A model generated the notes under the pieces. That model worked only from the letters and a program-made list of their open reading frames with translations. It searched no databases and was not told the origin of the DNA. The translations under genes and the position numbers were made by a program. From Euptelea pleiosperma (lineage: Eukaryota; Streptophyta; Magnoliopsida; Ranunculales; Eupteleaceae), in the NCBI GenBank assembly GCA_035048495.1, contig CM068551.1, positions 19,036,248-19,100,247 on the forward strand: DNA of 64,000 nucleotides, read 5' to 3'. Position 1 is the first letter of the stretch, and every line of letters begins with the position of its first letter. Positions 1 to 10,870 of the stretch are shown one piece after another.

Positions 1-2
1 TA

Positions 3-176
3 GACTATGTGATAGGTGAGGTATTGTTACAAGATGAGCATCATGTAGTTTACGAAAGACGAAAGCTTAATGATGTTGAAAAGCGCTACACTGCACAAGA
101 AAATATGCATTGCTTGGTAATGCATAGGTATTCATGGTCCATATTATTAGAGTTATTCAATCTAAGTAAAAGGTAA
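3..176 (+). pseudogene. Ty3-gypsy RNase H remnant
   Basis: Reading from base 3, the frame gives DYVIGEVLLQDEHHVVYERR followed by KLNDVEKRYTAQE, which matches the start of the RNase H domain of plant Ty3-gypsy polyproteins (family form: DASDxAIGxVLxQ...PVAYESRKLNxxExRYxxxEKE). The usual 'YESRK' is 'YERRK' here, and the expected 'KEMLAVV' part has decayed. A stop follows at 174-176, so this is the tail of a dead polyprotein whose upstream part is outside the window. It has no promoter or other domains of its own. Confidence 0.8.
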
Positions 177-684
177 ACCTAAACACATATCTTGTCTGTC
201 TTATTAAATATTTAGTTTTCAAACTAAAGAGTAACCACTTGACAAATAAAAGACTTTGTAAAATTTAAAAGCATTATTTTCTATGAAAAAACTATATTAA
301 GTGTAGACCAAGTGGGAGAATATAATATTTTGAATTCTTTATTTTTGGTAAAAATATAATATTTTGTATTCTAGCACTATATGCAGAGTTTGCAAAGCCC
401 GGATAAAATTAGACTTGATTGGGTCATGACAAGAAAAATAGACAAAAACCCTATTATGTGTGGTGAACTTGACGTACACATTTAGTATGTTTAGGAAAGA
501 AAAGTTTTAGCAAAATAGCAATTTCTAATGAAAGTACAGCCCCAACTCTTCATTTCTTGTGATGGATGAGATTTAGGAAGAGATTATATAAGGGACCATT
601 AGGAGAGATGTCCCACACTTTTCAGCCCTAGAAGTTATCGCCAAAAGTTATCACTAAAGCGTTTTTTTAATTATGGGTTGGGCT
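177..684. other. gene-free, retroelement-like tail
   Basis: No gene is seen. A purine-rich stretch (CCAAGTGGGAGAATA, about 308-322) resembles the polypurine tract that precedes the 3' LTR of plant retroelements. A similar stretch occurs near 9658-9672 (AACTAAGTGAGAGAATA), so both regions may hold decayed LTR ends. No LTR pair could be delimited. Confidence 0.3.
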
Positions 685-686
685 TA

Positions 687-870
687 GGAGCCCCCTTTTT
701 TCTGACCCCTCTTGCAAGTCGTGCTCTCAATCGTGGATTCTGAGAATCTAATGGTGGTTGATAGCACTGAGTTGGTATCACTTTTTTGCAATGCTATCAA
801 CCACCGTAGGATTCATGGAATCCACTACTGAGAACACGACTCCCAAGAGGAGTTAGAAAAAGGGGGCCTC
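687..870. mobile_element. foldback MITE, family F1
   Basis: The element is one long imperfect hairpin. The left arm (GAGCCCCCTTTTTTCTGACC..., about 689 onward) is complementary to the right arm ending near 870 (...GTTAGAAAAAGGGGGC). The inner arms carry GTGGATTCTGAGAATCTAA and GGTGGTTGATAGC with their complements. Related hairpins occur at 11462-11630 and 28625-28772. There is no coding capacity and no clear target-site duplication. Confidence 0.65.
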
Positions 871-949
871 TTGAACTTGACCATCGGCCGCTGTTGGATT
901 CTCTGACGCGTTAGTGCATTTATTAGTGCAAAAAAGTTGTTCCCCTAAG

Positions 950-1553
950 CCTACTTGGGAGGGTTGGATCGGGTTGGGGGTCAACCCTATCCTCAAGGCT
1001 ATGAACCCTAGCCCAACCCAATCCAAGGTCGAGCCTAGATTTCTTAGACCAAGCCAAACCCTATCAGGTTGGTCGAGTTAGTATCGGGTTGGTTAATTTC
1101 TTAATTTTCTAAATTGGTTAAAAAAGTTGCTAATTTTTTCATATTAAAATTGTTTATTGGTCAATATAAATACCTTTATGTTAGCCATTAAATAATAGAT
1201 TCATTTCCATATCGTGTTAAATAAGATCGAATTAACAAAATATATACACATTTATATTCGTTATCTTTATAGGTTTATGCATACAAGATTTACAAGTTCA
1301 AAATTCTCCGTGTAATCATGTTATACTAATGTAAAAAATGTATATATATTTGGGCTATATTAATGTGTGTGTACATATATTATGTCGGGCTTGGGTTGGA
1401 CTAAGCCTCAACCCTAGCCAAACCCAATTTGATTGGGTTGTCAAAATCCAGACCCAAGCCCAACTTGAATACTGAAGGGCCCAACCCAACCCTAGCACAA
1501 CGTCAGGTTGAACCCATCGGGCTCCGGTTAAGCCTGCCCAACTTGCAGCCCTA
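950..1553. mobile_element. possible hAT-like MITE, GGTTGGG-rich
   Basis: Both ends are rich in GGGTTGG/CCAACCC and face each other across an AT-rich core (1090-1370). The right end, read in reverse, starts TAGGGCTGCAAGTTGGGC. A similar start (TTAGGCCTGCAACCCG) occurs near 41069 beside another GGGTT-rich stretch. The left border and target-site duplication were not found, so class and limits are tentative. Confidence 0.35.
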
Positions 1554-1570
1554 CTACCCATCTATAACAA

Positions 1571-1938
1571 GGGTCGGGCTCCAGTTACCGCCCTAAAATG
1601 ATAGGCTCCGGTTACAGGATGCAATATGAGCCATGTGGCACAGTATTAGAGGATTCTGACCATATGGATGTTTGGCCAATCCATTGGTGGACGCACAAAT
1701 GAAAAATCAGCCTGATTAGTGATTTCTAGGCGTTGGATCTTTGTACCCCAAATACTGCTCAAATTCCCACAATTAACCCATGAAAATAAGTCCAATCCAA
1801 AGCCTATAAATGACAATTCAGGTTGATTTTTGGTTTGTAGGTCCACTGGATTGGCCAAACATCCATACAGTCAGATGGCTCATATTGTGTCCTGTAACTG
1901 GAGCCTGTTATTTTTGAGCGGTAACTTGAGCCTGAGCC
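1571..1938. mobile_element. Mutator-like MITE with 9-bp TSD
   Basis: The terminal inverted repeats are long (about 100 bp). The left starts GGGTCGGGCTCCAGTTACCG and the right, in reverse, starts GGCTCAGGCTCAAGTTACCG. Both arms then run through a TATGAGCCA motif and TATGGATGTTTGGCCAATCC. The 9-bp direct repeat CTATAACAA flanks it exactly (1562-1570 and 1939-1947), as expected for Mutator-like elements. The core carries the shared family sequence 'AATCAGCCTGATTAGTGATTTCTAG'-like, present in more than ten other copies in this window. There is no transposase, so it is non-autonomous. Confidence 0.8.
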
Positions 1939-1947
1939 CTATAACAA

Positions 1948-2443
1948 TTGTATTTTTAGATATCTTAGGTTTGTATGGCGCTCCCTTTGTGTCTCGTCAT
2001 TTTTTCCATCTGTAAAGATACTCAAAAGTACAGTTGACCCAAATTTGATTTTGCAACATTCCAAACGGTCAATAATTCCATCTCGCCTATCAAATCCCCT
2101 TGTCATATCTTACTAGCTTACTACCCAATATGAATTAATCCATCCTACTTCAACACTTTTTTTTAATCTTATTTTTTAGCCAAACTCATAAGCAAAGTCA
2201 ACAACTCCCAATAAACATTGACCAACCAAAATACAGTTGCAATGACCGTTATGTTTACCCGACTTACTTACTATTCATGAAGCTGATGTTTACACATAGT
2301 ATTGCTTAATAATATTTTACATAGACTAACACATCTCCATTGCTTTTTTTTTTTTCTTAAAATAAACCCAAAAGAAATGGAGGGAAAAAAGGGATTAGAT
2401 AGAATTTAAAAACCTCACAAGACCTGAACCTCACCCTTTTATA
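1948..2443. other. gene-free 3' flank of the ERF gene
   Basis: AT-rich sequence with a T-run (2345-2356), between the MITE and the ERF stop codon. It should hold the ERF 3' UTR. No repeat or gene is recognised. Confidence 0.4.
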
Positions 2444-2896
2444 CTATTTTTTTCTCTCTTCACACTCAAGAAGTTCTTCCAACACTTTGTCATCCAAGTA
2501 CTCAAATTCAAAAACTTGTTTCTCATTCTCACTTGTAGATCTCTCCCTCTCTGAATTCTCATAAACAAAGGTTGAAGACGACGACGATGATGATGATGAT
2601 GATGATGGCGTCGTCGACGACGAAGGTCTAAGAGGGGTTGAGTTAGAATTTGGGGAATGATGTTCATCAGGGAAGTTAAGAATGGCTAAGGCACCCCTCA
2701 TTGCATAAGCGGCTCGATCATAAGCTCGTGCCGCGTCCTCCGCAGTATTAAATGTCCCTAGCCATAACCGTTGTCCGTGCTTAGTCGAGTCACGAATCTC
2801 CGCCGCGTACTTTCCCCATGGTCGTCGCCTAACGCCTCTGTACCGAACTTCTCCTCGTACTTCCTTCATCTTCTCATCCTTAGGATCTTCTGCCAT
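2444..2896 (-). CDS. small ERF transcription factor with EDLL activation motif (ERF95-98 type)
   Basis: Intronless, 150 aa. Residues 19-76 form one AP2/ERF DNA-binding domain, with [18 protein letters not shown], the WLGTF motif and RAYDRAA. Ala and Asp at the ERF-type positions in 'KYAAEIRD' point to GCC-box binding rather than DREB-type. The linker is Ser-rich, with 11 consecutive Ser encoded by a TCA/TCG repeat. The last ~24 residues ([16 protein letters not shown]...) match the acidic EDLL activation motif typical of the small group IX factors ERF95-98, which act in ethylene, jasmonate, defence and stress responses; their usual length (about 130-150 aa) also fits. The protein is expected to be nuclear. 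The Met at 2896 is the first in frame and lies about 40 nt from a TATA box. Family assignment is firm; which of the paralogues it corresponds to is open. Confidence 0.95.
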   Translation of the reverse strand: MAEDPKDEKMKEVRGEVRYRGVRRRPWGKYAAEIRDSTKHGQRLWLGTFNTAEDAARAYDRAAYAMRGALAILNFPDEHHSPNSNSTPLRPSSSTTPSSSSSSSSSSSTFVYENSERERSTSENEKQVFEFEYLDDKVLEELLECEERKK

Positions 2897-3175
2897 GCTT
2901 AATTATGTACATAGTACTAATGTCGCCCTAGCATTTATATTGAGTGGCAAAAGCACCTGATTGGGTAGAAAGTGACGTCGTAGATCCCCGCCACGTGTAA
3001 AATCCAGTGGTAAGGAATTGAACATGTGCTATAGAAGCTTCGATAGAGAGATATCTTCGATTCATTGGACGTAGATGGTCAACCCGATGGCTTTTCCTTA
3101 AGAAGGTTTTGCCTTTTTGTGTGTATTTCTGTTTGATTTGGGGATTTTTATTGAATCAGTTATCAGCCACGTGCG
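2897..3175 (-). promoter_or_regulatory. ERF gene promoter: TATA box, G-boxes, TGACG and W-box
   Basis: Read towards the gene, a TATAAAT box lies at 2933-2939. Further upstream are a TGACGTC-type (as-1/C-box-like) site near 2971-2978, a G-box CACGTG within CCACGTGTAA near 2990-3000, a W-box core (TTGACC; GGTCAA on the plus strand) near 3077, and a second CACGTG near 3168. These motifs are known targets of bZIP, bHLH and WRKY factors and would fit a stress- or hormone-induced ERF gene. Their use here is inferred from sequence only. Confidence 0.5.
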
Positions 3176-3739
3176 TATTTCAACCACCAATTTGGTCAGT
3201 TGTTGGGTGAGGTCATGTGGCTTACGTTTCTCTTATTACTCAAGCCATATTACGTTCTCACCCTTTTTATTATTTTTTTTAATTTTAGTGGTGACTAATA
3301 AAATAATTTATTTTAAATAAATTTTATTTTTTTAAGCTTTGTGTGAATAATTTATGAGATACGTGTCACGTGTTTATATCAAATTGTGGGTCCCTTGATT
3401 TACCGTTAGCATTTTGTAGGTGCTGATGTAAGGAATCAAAATTTGCTTGCGTATGTACGGTTTAGGATGTTCCTAAGGTGTATTGACGATGAGGGTCGTT
3501 ACAGTACTCCATAGAGTGCATCAGACGGTCAATCCGTGGCCACCTGTTTTAAGGGCTGTAAACTGATGAAACTGGCACCTTACATCATTCATGGGGCCCA
3601 CTTATGCGTGACTACATCTGAGGGATCATTTGTGTTACTGTTCTTTTAAGAGCTGACTATGTGGGTCACATGTTCATTATGTGGGTACGGCTTCGTTGAG
3701 GATACGAGAGTTTCGAGAGAACAATTCCTCTAGCTTGAG
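3176..3739. other. gene-free upstream region of the ERF gene
   Basis: AT-rich sequence without a recognised gene. The stretch 3470-3680 has phrases such as TGGGGCCCACTTATG that resemble decayed MITE sequence, but no borders could be drawn. Confidence 0.3.
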
Positions 3740-4143
3740 CAAGCTTTAAAAGTGGTCGTTATAACGGTATAACGGACTGGGGGCGTCACCGTTTTTCCCG
3801 TTATAATAAATCATAACGCTCAGGGGCAAAAGAGGGAAAATAACGGAAATTAACAGGGAAAAAATTGCACTGCAATTCAAATTTTGTAATTTGAATTTTA
3901 AATTTCTGATTTTCAAAAACGGAAAAATGGAAAATAACAGAAATAACAGCCTTTTTTTCACAAAATTTTCCAGAAAATAACAGTCGTTATTGTCGTTATA
4001 AAGGAAAAATAATGGAAAATAATGGCCGTTATAACAAAAATAACGGCCATTATTTTCTGGGCATTTTTACAGTACATAACGTAACGGGGGAGGTCCAAAT
4101 CTGTTATAACGGTCATTATTTTTGTTACAACGGCCATTTTCCG
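3740..4143. mobile_element. hAT-like non-autonomous element, GTTATAAC subfamily, right end truncated
   Basis: It starts CAAGCTTTAAAAG, close to the family end CAAGGTTTAAAAGG. It shares the family markers GGACTGGGGGCGT (near 3775-3787) and CTCAGGGGCAAAAG. It is full of GTTATAAC/AACGGCC palindromes, and it ends at ACGGCCATTTTCCGGG where the next MITE begins. The intact relatives at 40056-40369 and 29488-29864 have exact 8-bp duplications, which supports a hAT-type origin. No coding sequence. Confidence 0.65.
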
Positions 4144-4197
4144 GGCCCACTAACCACATGGATGTTTAGCCCACCCCTTGTTGGATATACAAACCAA

Positions 4198-4602
4198 GAG
4201 TAAAACTGGTGTCACAAGAAGTTGTGACGGAAGCCGGTCACAGCACTCAATACGAGCCATGTGGCACACGATCAAAGGGTTCTGACCGTATGGATGCTTG
4301 GTCAGTCCCTCGGTGGACTTACAAACCAAAATCAGCCTTATTAGTGATTTAAAACCTTTGGATTTTTGCTCCCAAATAACGCTCAATAATGCTCAAATTA
4401 CTACCGTTAAAATCAACCCATGAAAATAACTTCAATCGAATCGGTTACAGATCACTAATCAAGCTGATTGTTTGTGTACCGGTCCACCGAGGGACTGACC
4501 AAACATCCATACGGTCATCGGCCTCTAATAGTAAGCCACGTGGCTTGTATTGAATGCTGCGACCGGCTTCCGTCACAACATCTTGTGACACAAGTTTTAC
4601 TC
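4198..4602. mobile_element. Mutator-like MITE with 9-bp TSD, nested
   Basis: 405 bp. The left end is GAGTAAAACTGGTGTCACAA and the right end is its near-perfect inverted copy, finishing TTTTACTC. The inverted repeats continue through the ACGGAAGCCGGTC and GCCATGTGGC/GCCACGTGGC segments. The direct repeat ACAAACCAA flanks it exactly (4189-4197 and 4603-4611). It has inserted into another MITE of the same superfamily. No coding sequence; the right arm contains a perfect CACGTG. Confidence 0.85.
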
Positions 4603-4718
4603 ACAAACCAAAAATCAACTTGATTGATTATCTCTAGCCATAAATATTAGATTTTAGTATTTTCTTGGATTGATTCTAGCCATTGGATTTAACCATGCTT
4701 TTTTTGGGTAGTAAATCC

Positions 4719-5591
4719 CATGGTTTAAAAAACGACTGTTATAATGAAAATAACAGCCGTTATAAAGAAAATAACGACCATTATTTTTTGAAAAGAAAAT
4801 TGTTAAAAAAAATGCCCATTATTTCTGTAATTTTCCATTATAAATTGCGTAATTTTAGTGGCACTCCACAAAATGCGACGGCGCCCGAATCTCTTGGTTT
4901 TTTATCATATTTACGAAAATGTCATTTTGAAAAATTTTTACACACCCTGTTTATCATCAACTGTTTTCTTGGCAGAAATTTTACTCGTGTGGAGCAAATA
5001 GGAGTCACGTGGCATACTCTTAGTGGACTCTGACCGTATGGATGTTTGGCCAGTCCCTAGGTGGACCTACAAACCAAAAATCAGCCTGATTAGTAAATTC
5101 AAAATGTTGGATTGAAGTCACTTTCATGGGTTAATTTTAACCGTGGGAATCTGAGCGTTATTTGGGTGCAAAGATCCAAAGGTTGTAAATCACTTATCAG
5201 GCTTATTTTTGGTTTGCAGGTCCAGCAAGGGACTGGCCAAACATCCATACAGTCAGCATCCACCAAGAGTGTGCCACATGGATCCTGTTGTGGGTTGTGA
5301 CTGGCTTCGGTCAAACCCATTGTGACAGAAGTTTTACTCTCGTGCTGAAATGGGGAAGGGTGCCCTCACAGACTTTAAAATCTAAGGGGGTGCTCTCAGC
5401 AAGTTGGGGTGCCCTCTCATTTTGTGGGGTGGGACTAAAATTACCCTTAAATTTTGAATTTGTGTCATTTTTTCGTTATTTTCCCCTTTTTGACCCTGTG
5501 CATTGCAATCCATTATAACGTCCTTATAACAGAAAAAAAACGCTAACGCTTCCAATCCGTTCTACCATTATAACGGTCCTTTTAAATCTTG
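4719..5591. mobile_element. hAT-like non-autonomous element with 8-bp TSD (GTTATAAC subfamily)
   Basis: It starts CATGGTTTAAAAAACG and ends CCTTTTAAATCTTG, an inverted pair. The 8-bp direct repeat GTAAATCC flanks it exactly (4711-4718 and 5592-5599). It is in the opposite orientation to the copy at 3740. At 873 bp it is longer than its relatives because it contains a Mutator-like MITE (about 4978-5343) and a stretch unlike the other copies (4860-4975 and 5345-5450). Confidence 0.8.
4978..5343. mobile_element. Mutator-like MITE nested inside the hAT-like element
   Basis: It has the family arms: GTCACGTGGCA...GACCGTATGGATGTTTGGCCAG on the left and CTGGCCAAACATCCATACAG...GTGTGCCACATGG on the right. 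The right end is the family terminus TGACAGAAGTTTTACTC. The left terminus is shortened, and the flanking repeat (TCGTGTGGA / TCGTGCTGA) matches at only 7 of 9 bases, so the left border is approximate. Confidence 0.6.
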
Positions 5592-5750
5592 GTAAATCCA
5601 ATGGCTAGAAATCATCAATCAAGCTGATTTTTATTTCATATATCCACCAATAGGTGGGCTACACATCCACGCAGCCAAGCCCAAAAATAGTCTGTGTAGG
5701 GCCGCGAGAGTCCTCTGCATGGACTGCAACGGGAGTCCTCTACATCTAAA

Positions 5751-6180
5751 TTTTTTCTGTAATTTTTTATTATCAAGAATAGTTGTTTAATTAAGATTTC
5801 TATATAATTTTTAATTAATATCATATATATTAATATATTAAATATAAAAAAGTCATATATAAAGTTTTTGCCTTAGGCCTCAACTTGCATCGAGACGCCC
5901 TGGTTCAGTGAATAATAGATGTTGGATTTGAGCACAGCTTTCTATCATTGACCAAGACCCAAGGCTTTTCACTTATCGGTCATTTGGCCCGTTTATTAAG
6001 CCCATGATCATGTTCATCATCATATACGCCTTATCTTAAATGTTTAGATCGACATAAATCTTATTTTGCCATTCGACTCTGTTTAGAGCTATATCCTAAC
6101 TCTGTTTACTGATTACGAAAAAAAATGAAAGCACGAAAAGATAGAAATATCCGATATGTTGCACATGATTGATCTCCTTT
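5751..6180. other. gene-free AT-rich stretch
   Basis: Low-complexity TA-rich sequence (5760-5860) followed by unrecognised sequence. No gene and no delimited repeat. Confidence 0.3.
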
Positions 6181-7185
6181 GTGACCAAGCAGTGGGCCAA
6201 ATATTCATGGGTCAGTGGGCCCGAAGAGTTGCCATGTGTGGTGTTCTCTTAGGCCTAGCAGATCGAATTTAATCTCCTAGTGAGAGAACAATTTTTTTTC
6301 CTCAATGGATATGAATCAGTTGGAGATTAACTTAAAGGGTGAAGATAAATCCATGCATCATCAATGGCAGCAAGCATTAAGACTGTCTGAATGAATTTTT
6401 TTTTCTTTTATCATGCCTCTCCATCTCTGTCCTTCACCTTCCATGATAAAAATGGAACCGTTAGAAAATTCTCATCGGGATCTTCCCAATGATATCCTGA
6501 TTAGTAATTTATATCCATTGGATTAGAGTCCTTTTCATGGCTTATTTTCAATCATGGATTCCTAGCATTATTTAGGTTACTCAGATTCAAAGGTTAAAAA
6601 TCACTAATCAGGCGTGTTTTTGTCATGTGAGTCTTTCTAGGGTTGGGTCAAACATCTATACGGTCAGTAGCTTCTAACAGTACTATGCATTGTGGCTTAC
6701 ACTGGGGGTTGATGATGTGCACCATCATCTAATTTTTACCATGGATAGAGTTAGGTGCCACGTGGGACTCAATAAATGCACTCACAATTGGGTTGTACCC
6801 AAAATAATGGTCAATAATGTTCAAATTCCATGGTTAAAAACCAACCCATGAAATCGACTCCAATCTAACGGTAAGAATCACTAATCAGACTAATTTTGGT
6901 GTGTATGTCCATTTAGGGTTCGTTCAAATATCCCTAAGTATGTGCCACGTGGTTAATATTGGGGTTGGTGAGCAACTTCGTTTATGTACATTGATCAACA
7001 AAGTTCTCATCTAAATACCTGTTCTTCGATGTTAAAGTTTGACCAAAATAGCTTTTGTATACGCTACCCGTGACAAATCAAAAGTAGGAGAAAGCCCCTT
7101 ACCAGAGCTCTCTCATGTTGACTAACGTGACAATGTAACCACCATCACATGATCGTAGTACTCCTTTTGAGAAATGACTAATCTA

Positions 7186-7216
<31 letters not shown>

Positions 7217-8130
7217 ATTATTATAAAGCCAAAACTTGGGTTGGGCAAAGGTTAAAAAATAGACAAAAAGGTTAAAAAAGATTAAAACTTTCTTCTGAAA
7301 ATATCCTTATTATATTAATAATTTTTTTACTATTTCAGAATATTTTAGTTTATATAAAACTTTTTAAGGGTAATTTAGTCTTTAAACACTTCTTTTTCTT
7401 TTCTTTTTTTTGTCTTAGTAATACTTCAGCTGCACCTCTCCCCTATTGTCATTATGAACTCCTTACATGGAAAAAATTTAGTGATGGAAGTCCATCATCA
7501 ACGTTGATGACAGACCACAGTGTATGCCATGTGGCACTCTATTAGAGGCCGCTGACCATATGGATGTTTGGACCATCCCTCTACATGATAAAATCAGCAT
7601 GATTAGTGATTTCTAACTTTTGAATTTGATTCAATCAAATAATGCTCGAAATTGACGCTTAAAAATAAAGCCTAAAATACTCTAATACAATGGATAGAAA
7701 TTACTAATCCGGATAAATTTGGTATATAGGTTTATCTAAAGATGGGTCAAACATCCATTTGGTTCAATAGTCTATAAGAGTGTGCCAGGTGACTCATAAT
7801 ATGGTCCATCATCAACATAGATGTTGGAAAACAAATAAAAAGTTAATGAAATATACCGTACATACACTCATTATTTAAGACTAATGATCACATGGTCCAA
7901 GGTCCATGGACATTATGGTAGTGTTGTTTGTCATTGGCCAAATAATGCTCAAAATTCACGGTTAAAAATAAACTAAGAAAAAGACTCTAATCCAATGGAT
8001 AGAAATTAGTAATCAGGATAAATTTGTGTATGTAACTCCACATAGGGACAGACCAAACATATATACGGTGAGTGATCTCTAAGTGTTTTCCATGTGTAAG
8101 GTGTTGCCATGTGTAAGGTGCACGTGCATC
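6180..8130. mobile_element. cluster of decayed Mutator-like MITE copies
   Basis: At least four degenerate copies lie end to end: about 6430-6720, 6740-6985, 7489-7825 and 7840-8130, plus a fragment at 6180-6260. Each has parts of the shared core (AATCA...GATTAGT.ATTT.TA..CATTGGAT, then CTAATCAGG..AATTTTGGT) and the arm phrase AAACATCCAT or ATGGATGTTTGG. The 7489-7825 copy is the most complete, with ATCATCAACGTTGATGA-type inverted ends. CACGTG boxes remain at about 6771 and 6950. Confidence 0.55.
7182..7217. repeat. (CTAT)n microsatellite
   Basis: About nine tandem CTAT units, directly readable. It lies among MITE fragments. Confidence 0.95.
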
Positions 8131-9889
8131 GCACTAGGCGTACCCCTAGTATACTCATAATATTTCTTAATACTCTAAATGGCCCTGGGATCTCCTCACG
8201 CCAAGAGACCACTTTAAGCTCTGCCAATCCTCGTGTGTGACTTGTAGATGTAGCACAACGACAAACAGTCGAGTCACTCTTTCCATCACAATTCTTGATG
8301 TTGATTCATGTAGGGTCTATAACTAATGGATATAGATGTATCATGCTTTGTAAGGTAGGACTTAACATTTGGTGGATCTTACTTAAGTGATTTGTCGTGC
8401 AATTATCAAATGCTATATGAACTATGAAGCAGCTTGGACACTTATTGAAATACATATATTTGTCTTCATTGCACTAAGGTTGTGTATTGCCCATACTACA
8501 CTATTTTTGCTAAATTCAAGGATTGACTTATTGGTAACACTAGTAGTACTAATATCGAGACTATGAAGCAACATTGCATTGAATAAATAATGCTCTGATT
8601 TCATGATTTATATATAAGTCAAAAGATATATTTAAGAAAGAGGAGATCGAGAAGATCTCAAAGATACAAGCTAAGAGAAATATAGAGAAAAGCAAAGAAA
8701 ATAAAGTCAACACAGAATATGATCCATCCTAAATACCAAATTGCTGAAAAAAACGTATCTCGATTCCTCAAAGATGCTTCCCCAACTGTAGATGAGTGCC
8801 TTAATGTTCACTATGACCTCTTGAAGGGAACTTTCCTTGCCTTGAAAATTCTTATATTCCTTGAATAAATAATGCCTGATTTCATGATTTATATTAGTAG
8901 TCGTGGATACCATATCTAACCCCCTATCCCTAAGAGGACACATGCATGTCCTCGCACGTGTGCCCGTCACGTGAAGCATTGGCCCCACATCAATAAGCGG
9001 ACCCCTAGCTGAAGACAATATTTGTTCACTTTTTTTAGGCCAGATCCTGGCCAACTGGCATGGACTTGGGCAACAATGCAGGAATTTCGCCGCGTTAGCT
9101 AGAGATCCCCTCTAACTAACAATCAGCTAGGAAAGGAGTACAACTCCCATGCAGCTGGACTCCTCCCAACCCACGAACTACAATAGAAATAGATCTCTTT
9201 CAATCCTGCGAAGGATTAGAAAGTTCCTATCTTGAACAAGGAATCTCAAACAGAAATAGGGACTTCCCTGAAAGCGAAGGAGGGGAAAGGAAAGTGTTAA
9301 ACGAAGACCTTCTCCTTCTAGAGGCAAGTCCCCATCGATATATATAGGTCGAGAGGCAAAGGTAAGATCATCGAATTCCTAATCTAGCTACCTTATACTT
9401 TATTTGCGTCCTATGATCTCTTTTGGTTCTCTGACTTCACGCCATCTATTCTGGCCAAACTATCGAGGATCATGCGGTGAAGGTAAAATTCCCCATAGTA
9501 GTGATATTTTAACCAAGTAAAGGTTTGTTGGATCCACTATCACATGCACGTAATTTGGTAAGATTTTTAAGAATTAAAAGAGTAGTCACTCGACAAATCT
9601 TTTGGTATAATCTATAGCAATCATTTTCAAAATGAAGTGTGGTGTGTTCGCTACAAACTAAGTGAGAGAATATTAGGATCCGGGCCTATATGTGGTCTAG
9701 CATCGAACGCGGCTCGTCATATTTTGGGCCTATTATCAAGTTGGACAAGAAAAAGAAACTAATTCCCATTAAAGCTGTGATGATTTAAAGATATAAGGAA
9801 TTAGTATCTAATGATAATGGAACATTTTTAGTAGTGAAATCTCCTAATTAGTGTTATTCCTTAAAAACTTTTAATGTAGAGATGGATTC
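8131..9889. other. gene-free, probable retroelement debris
   Basis: No gene is recognised. A purine-rich segment near 9640-9675 resembles a retroelement polypurine tract, and 8930-9060 has short phrases reminiscent of an LTR leader. Two frames of 73 and 115 codons on the minus strand resemble no known family. Confidence 0.3.
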
Positions 9890-10079
9890 TGAAAAAATAA
9901 TTGTTAAAAAAATGCCTGTTATAAATTTTATTGAAAATTTGAATTTTAGCGCCATTTTTCTGTTATTTACGTTATTTTCCCATTTTTTTTTCATTGTTGC
10001 CCTTGTGTTTTACAATCCGTTATAACGAAAAAAGAGTATAACGCCCCCAGTCTGTTATAACGGCCCCTTTTAAACCTTG
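9890..10079. mobile_element. hAT-like element fragment (GTTATAAC subfamily)
   Basis: The right end CCCCTTTTAAACCTTG and the internal markers ACGCCCCCAGTC and GTTATAACGG identify the same family as 4719-5591, in the same orientation. The left end is missing (the sequence fades near 9890), so no duplication can be checked. Confidence 0.6.
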
Positions 10080-10419
10080 GTTGAGACCTCGCTGTCTGAT
10101 CAATGAATACTGAATTCCCATCAAGCTCATGTTGGTTTCACCTGTGATCAATGGCCTCAACATACATAGAAGTGAGGAAGGTGAGGAAGATGAGGAAGAA
10201 GAGAGGAAGAACCAACACGTGCCGCCTGTGGCTGTGGGGAGGAAGGAAAGGGTCTCCTCAAGGGAACAAAATGGAAGAAGGGCATTTTCGACATTTAGAA
10301 ATATAATAGGCAATGTAATTTTAATATTTTGTAATGCTTAGGTGGTCGAGGTGACTTTAGTCGACCACCGAGTGCTCTAGTCGAGCTGTTCTATGAATCT
10401 ATGATACAGAACTTTGATA

Positions 10420-10870
10420 CCCAAGTCCCTCAAATTGCCACGTGGCACTCTTTCAAATCCCATTGATCTCATGGATGATTTCTAGCCATTGGATTTTAGC
10501 ATTTTTTTTTTATCATAAAGACCTATGTATGGGTTGGTTCCACCCATAATGAAAAAAAAAAAAAAAAAAGTAATCAAATCAACGGATAGAAATCCCTAAT
10601 CATACTTAATTTTGGTGTATAGGTCCATCAACGTGTGGTCCAAACTTTCATGGGTCAATGGACTCAAGTGTGCCTCCTGAGTCCTGACAATCTGGTAGAC
10701 TTGTATCATAGATTTTTTCAATGGAGCCAGAATTTGATTTTCCCTGAGGGCTTTTAAGTTTGTAGGCCCCCTCTCAAAATTCCATGTGGAGTTCTCTTTA
10801 TGGCCCACTGACCTTATGGATGTTTGATCCACCTCAGTTGGCCCTAAAGTGAGCTCCACGTGGCATTTTT
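10420..10870. mobile_element. decayed Mutator-like MITE copies
   Basis: GCCACGTGGCACTCTTTC (about 10437) and the later arm GGTCCATCAACGTGTGGTCCAAACTTTCATGG frame one decayed copy (10420-10695). A further fragment (about 10790-10868) ends in CTCCACGTGGCA. An A-run sits at 10551-10569. Confidence 0.45.

Larger units (their letters stand above)
4144..5750. mobile_element. outer Mutator-like MITE, split by two later insertions
   Basis: The pieces 4144-4197, 4603-4718 and 5592-5750 join into one MITE that is collinear with an uninterrupted copy at about 40480-40810. They share TTGATTGATT...CTCTAGCCATAAATATTA, then ATGGCTAGAAAT.ATCAATCAA, the GTGGGCT.CACATCCA arm, and the GTAGGGC...CTCTGCAT tail. 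The first gap is filled by a MITE with a 9-bp duplication and the second by a hAT-like element with an 8-bp duplication. Confidence 0.7.

Noticed and set aside
2431..2667. 78-codon frame with a His-run overlapping the ERF gene
   Set aside because: It is the shifted reading of the TCA/TCG repeat coding the Ser-run in the real ERF frame.
8707..9054. 115-codon minus-strand frame
   Set aside because: No recognisable domain; it lies in repeat debris and has chance-like composition.
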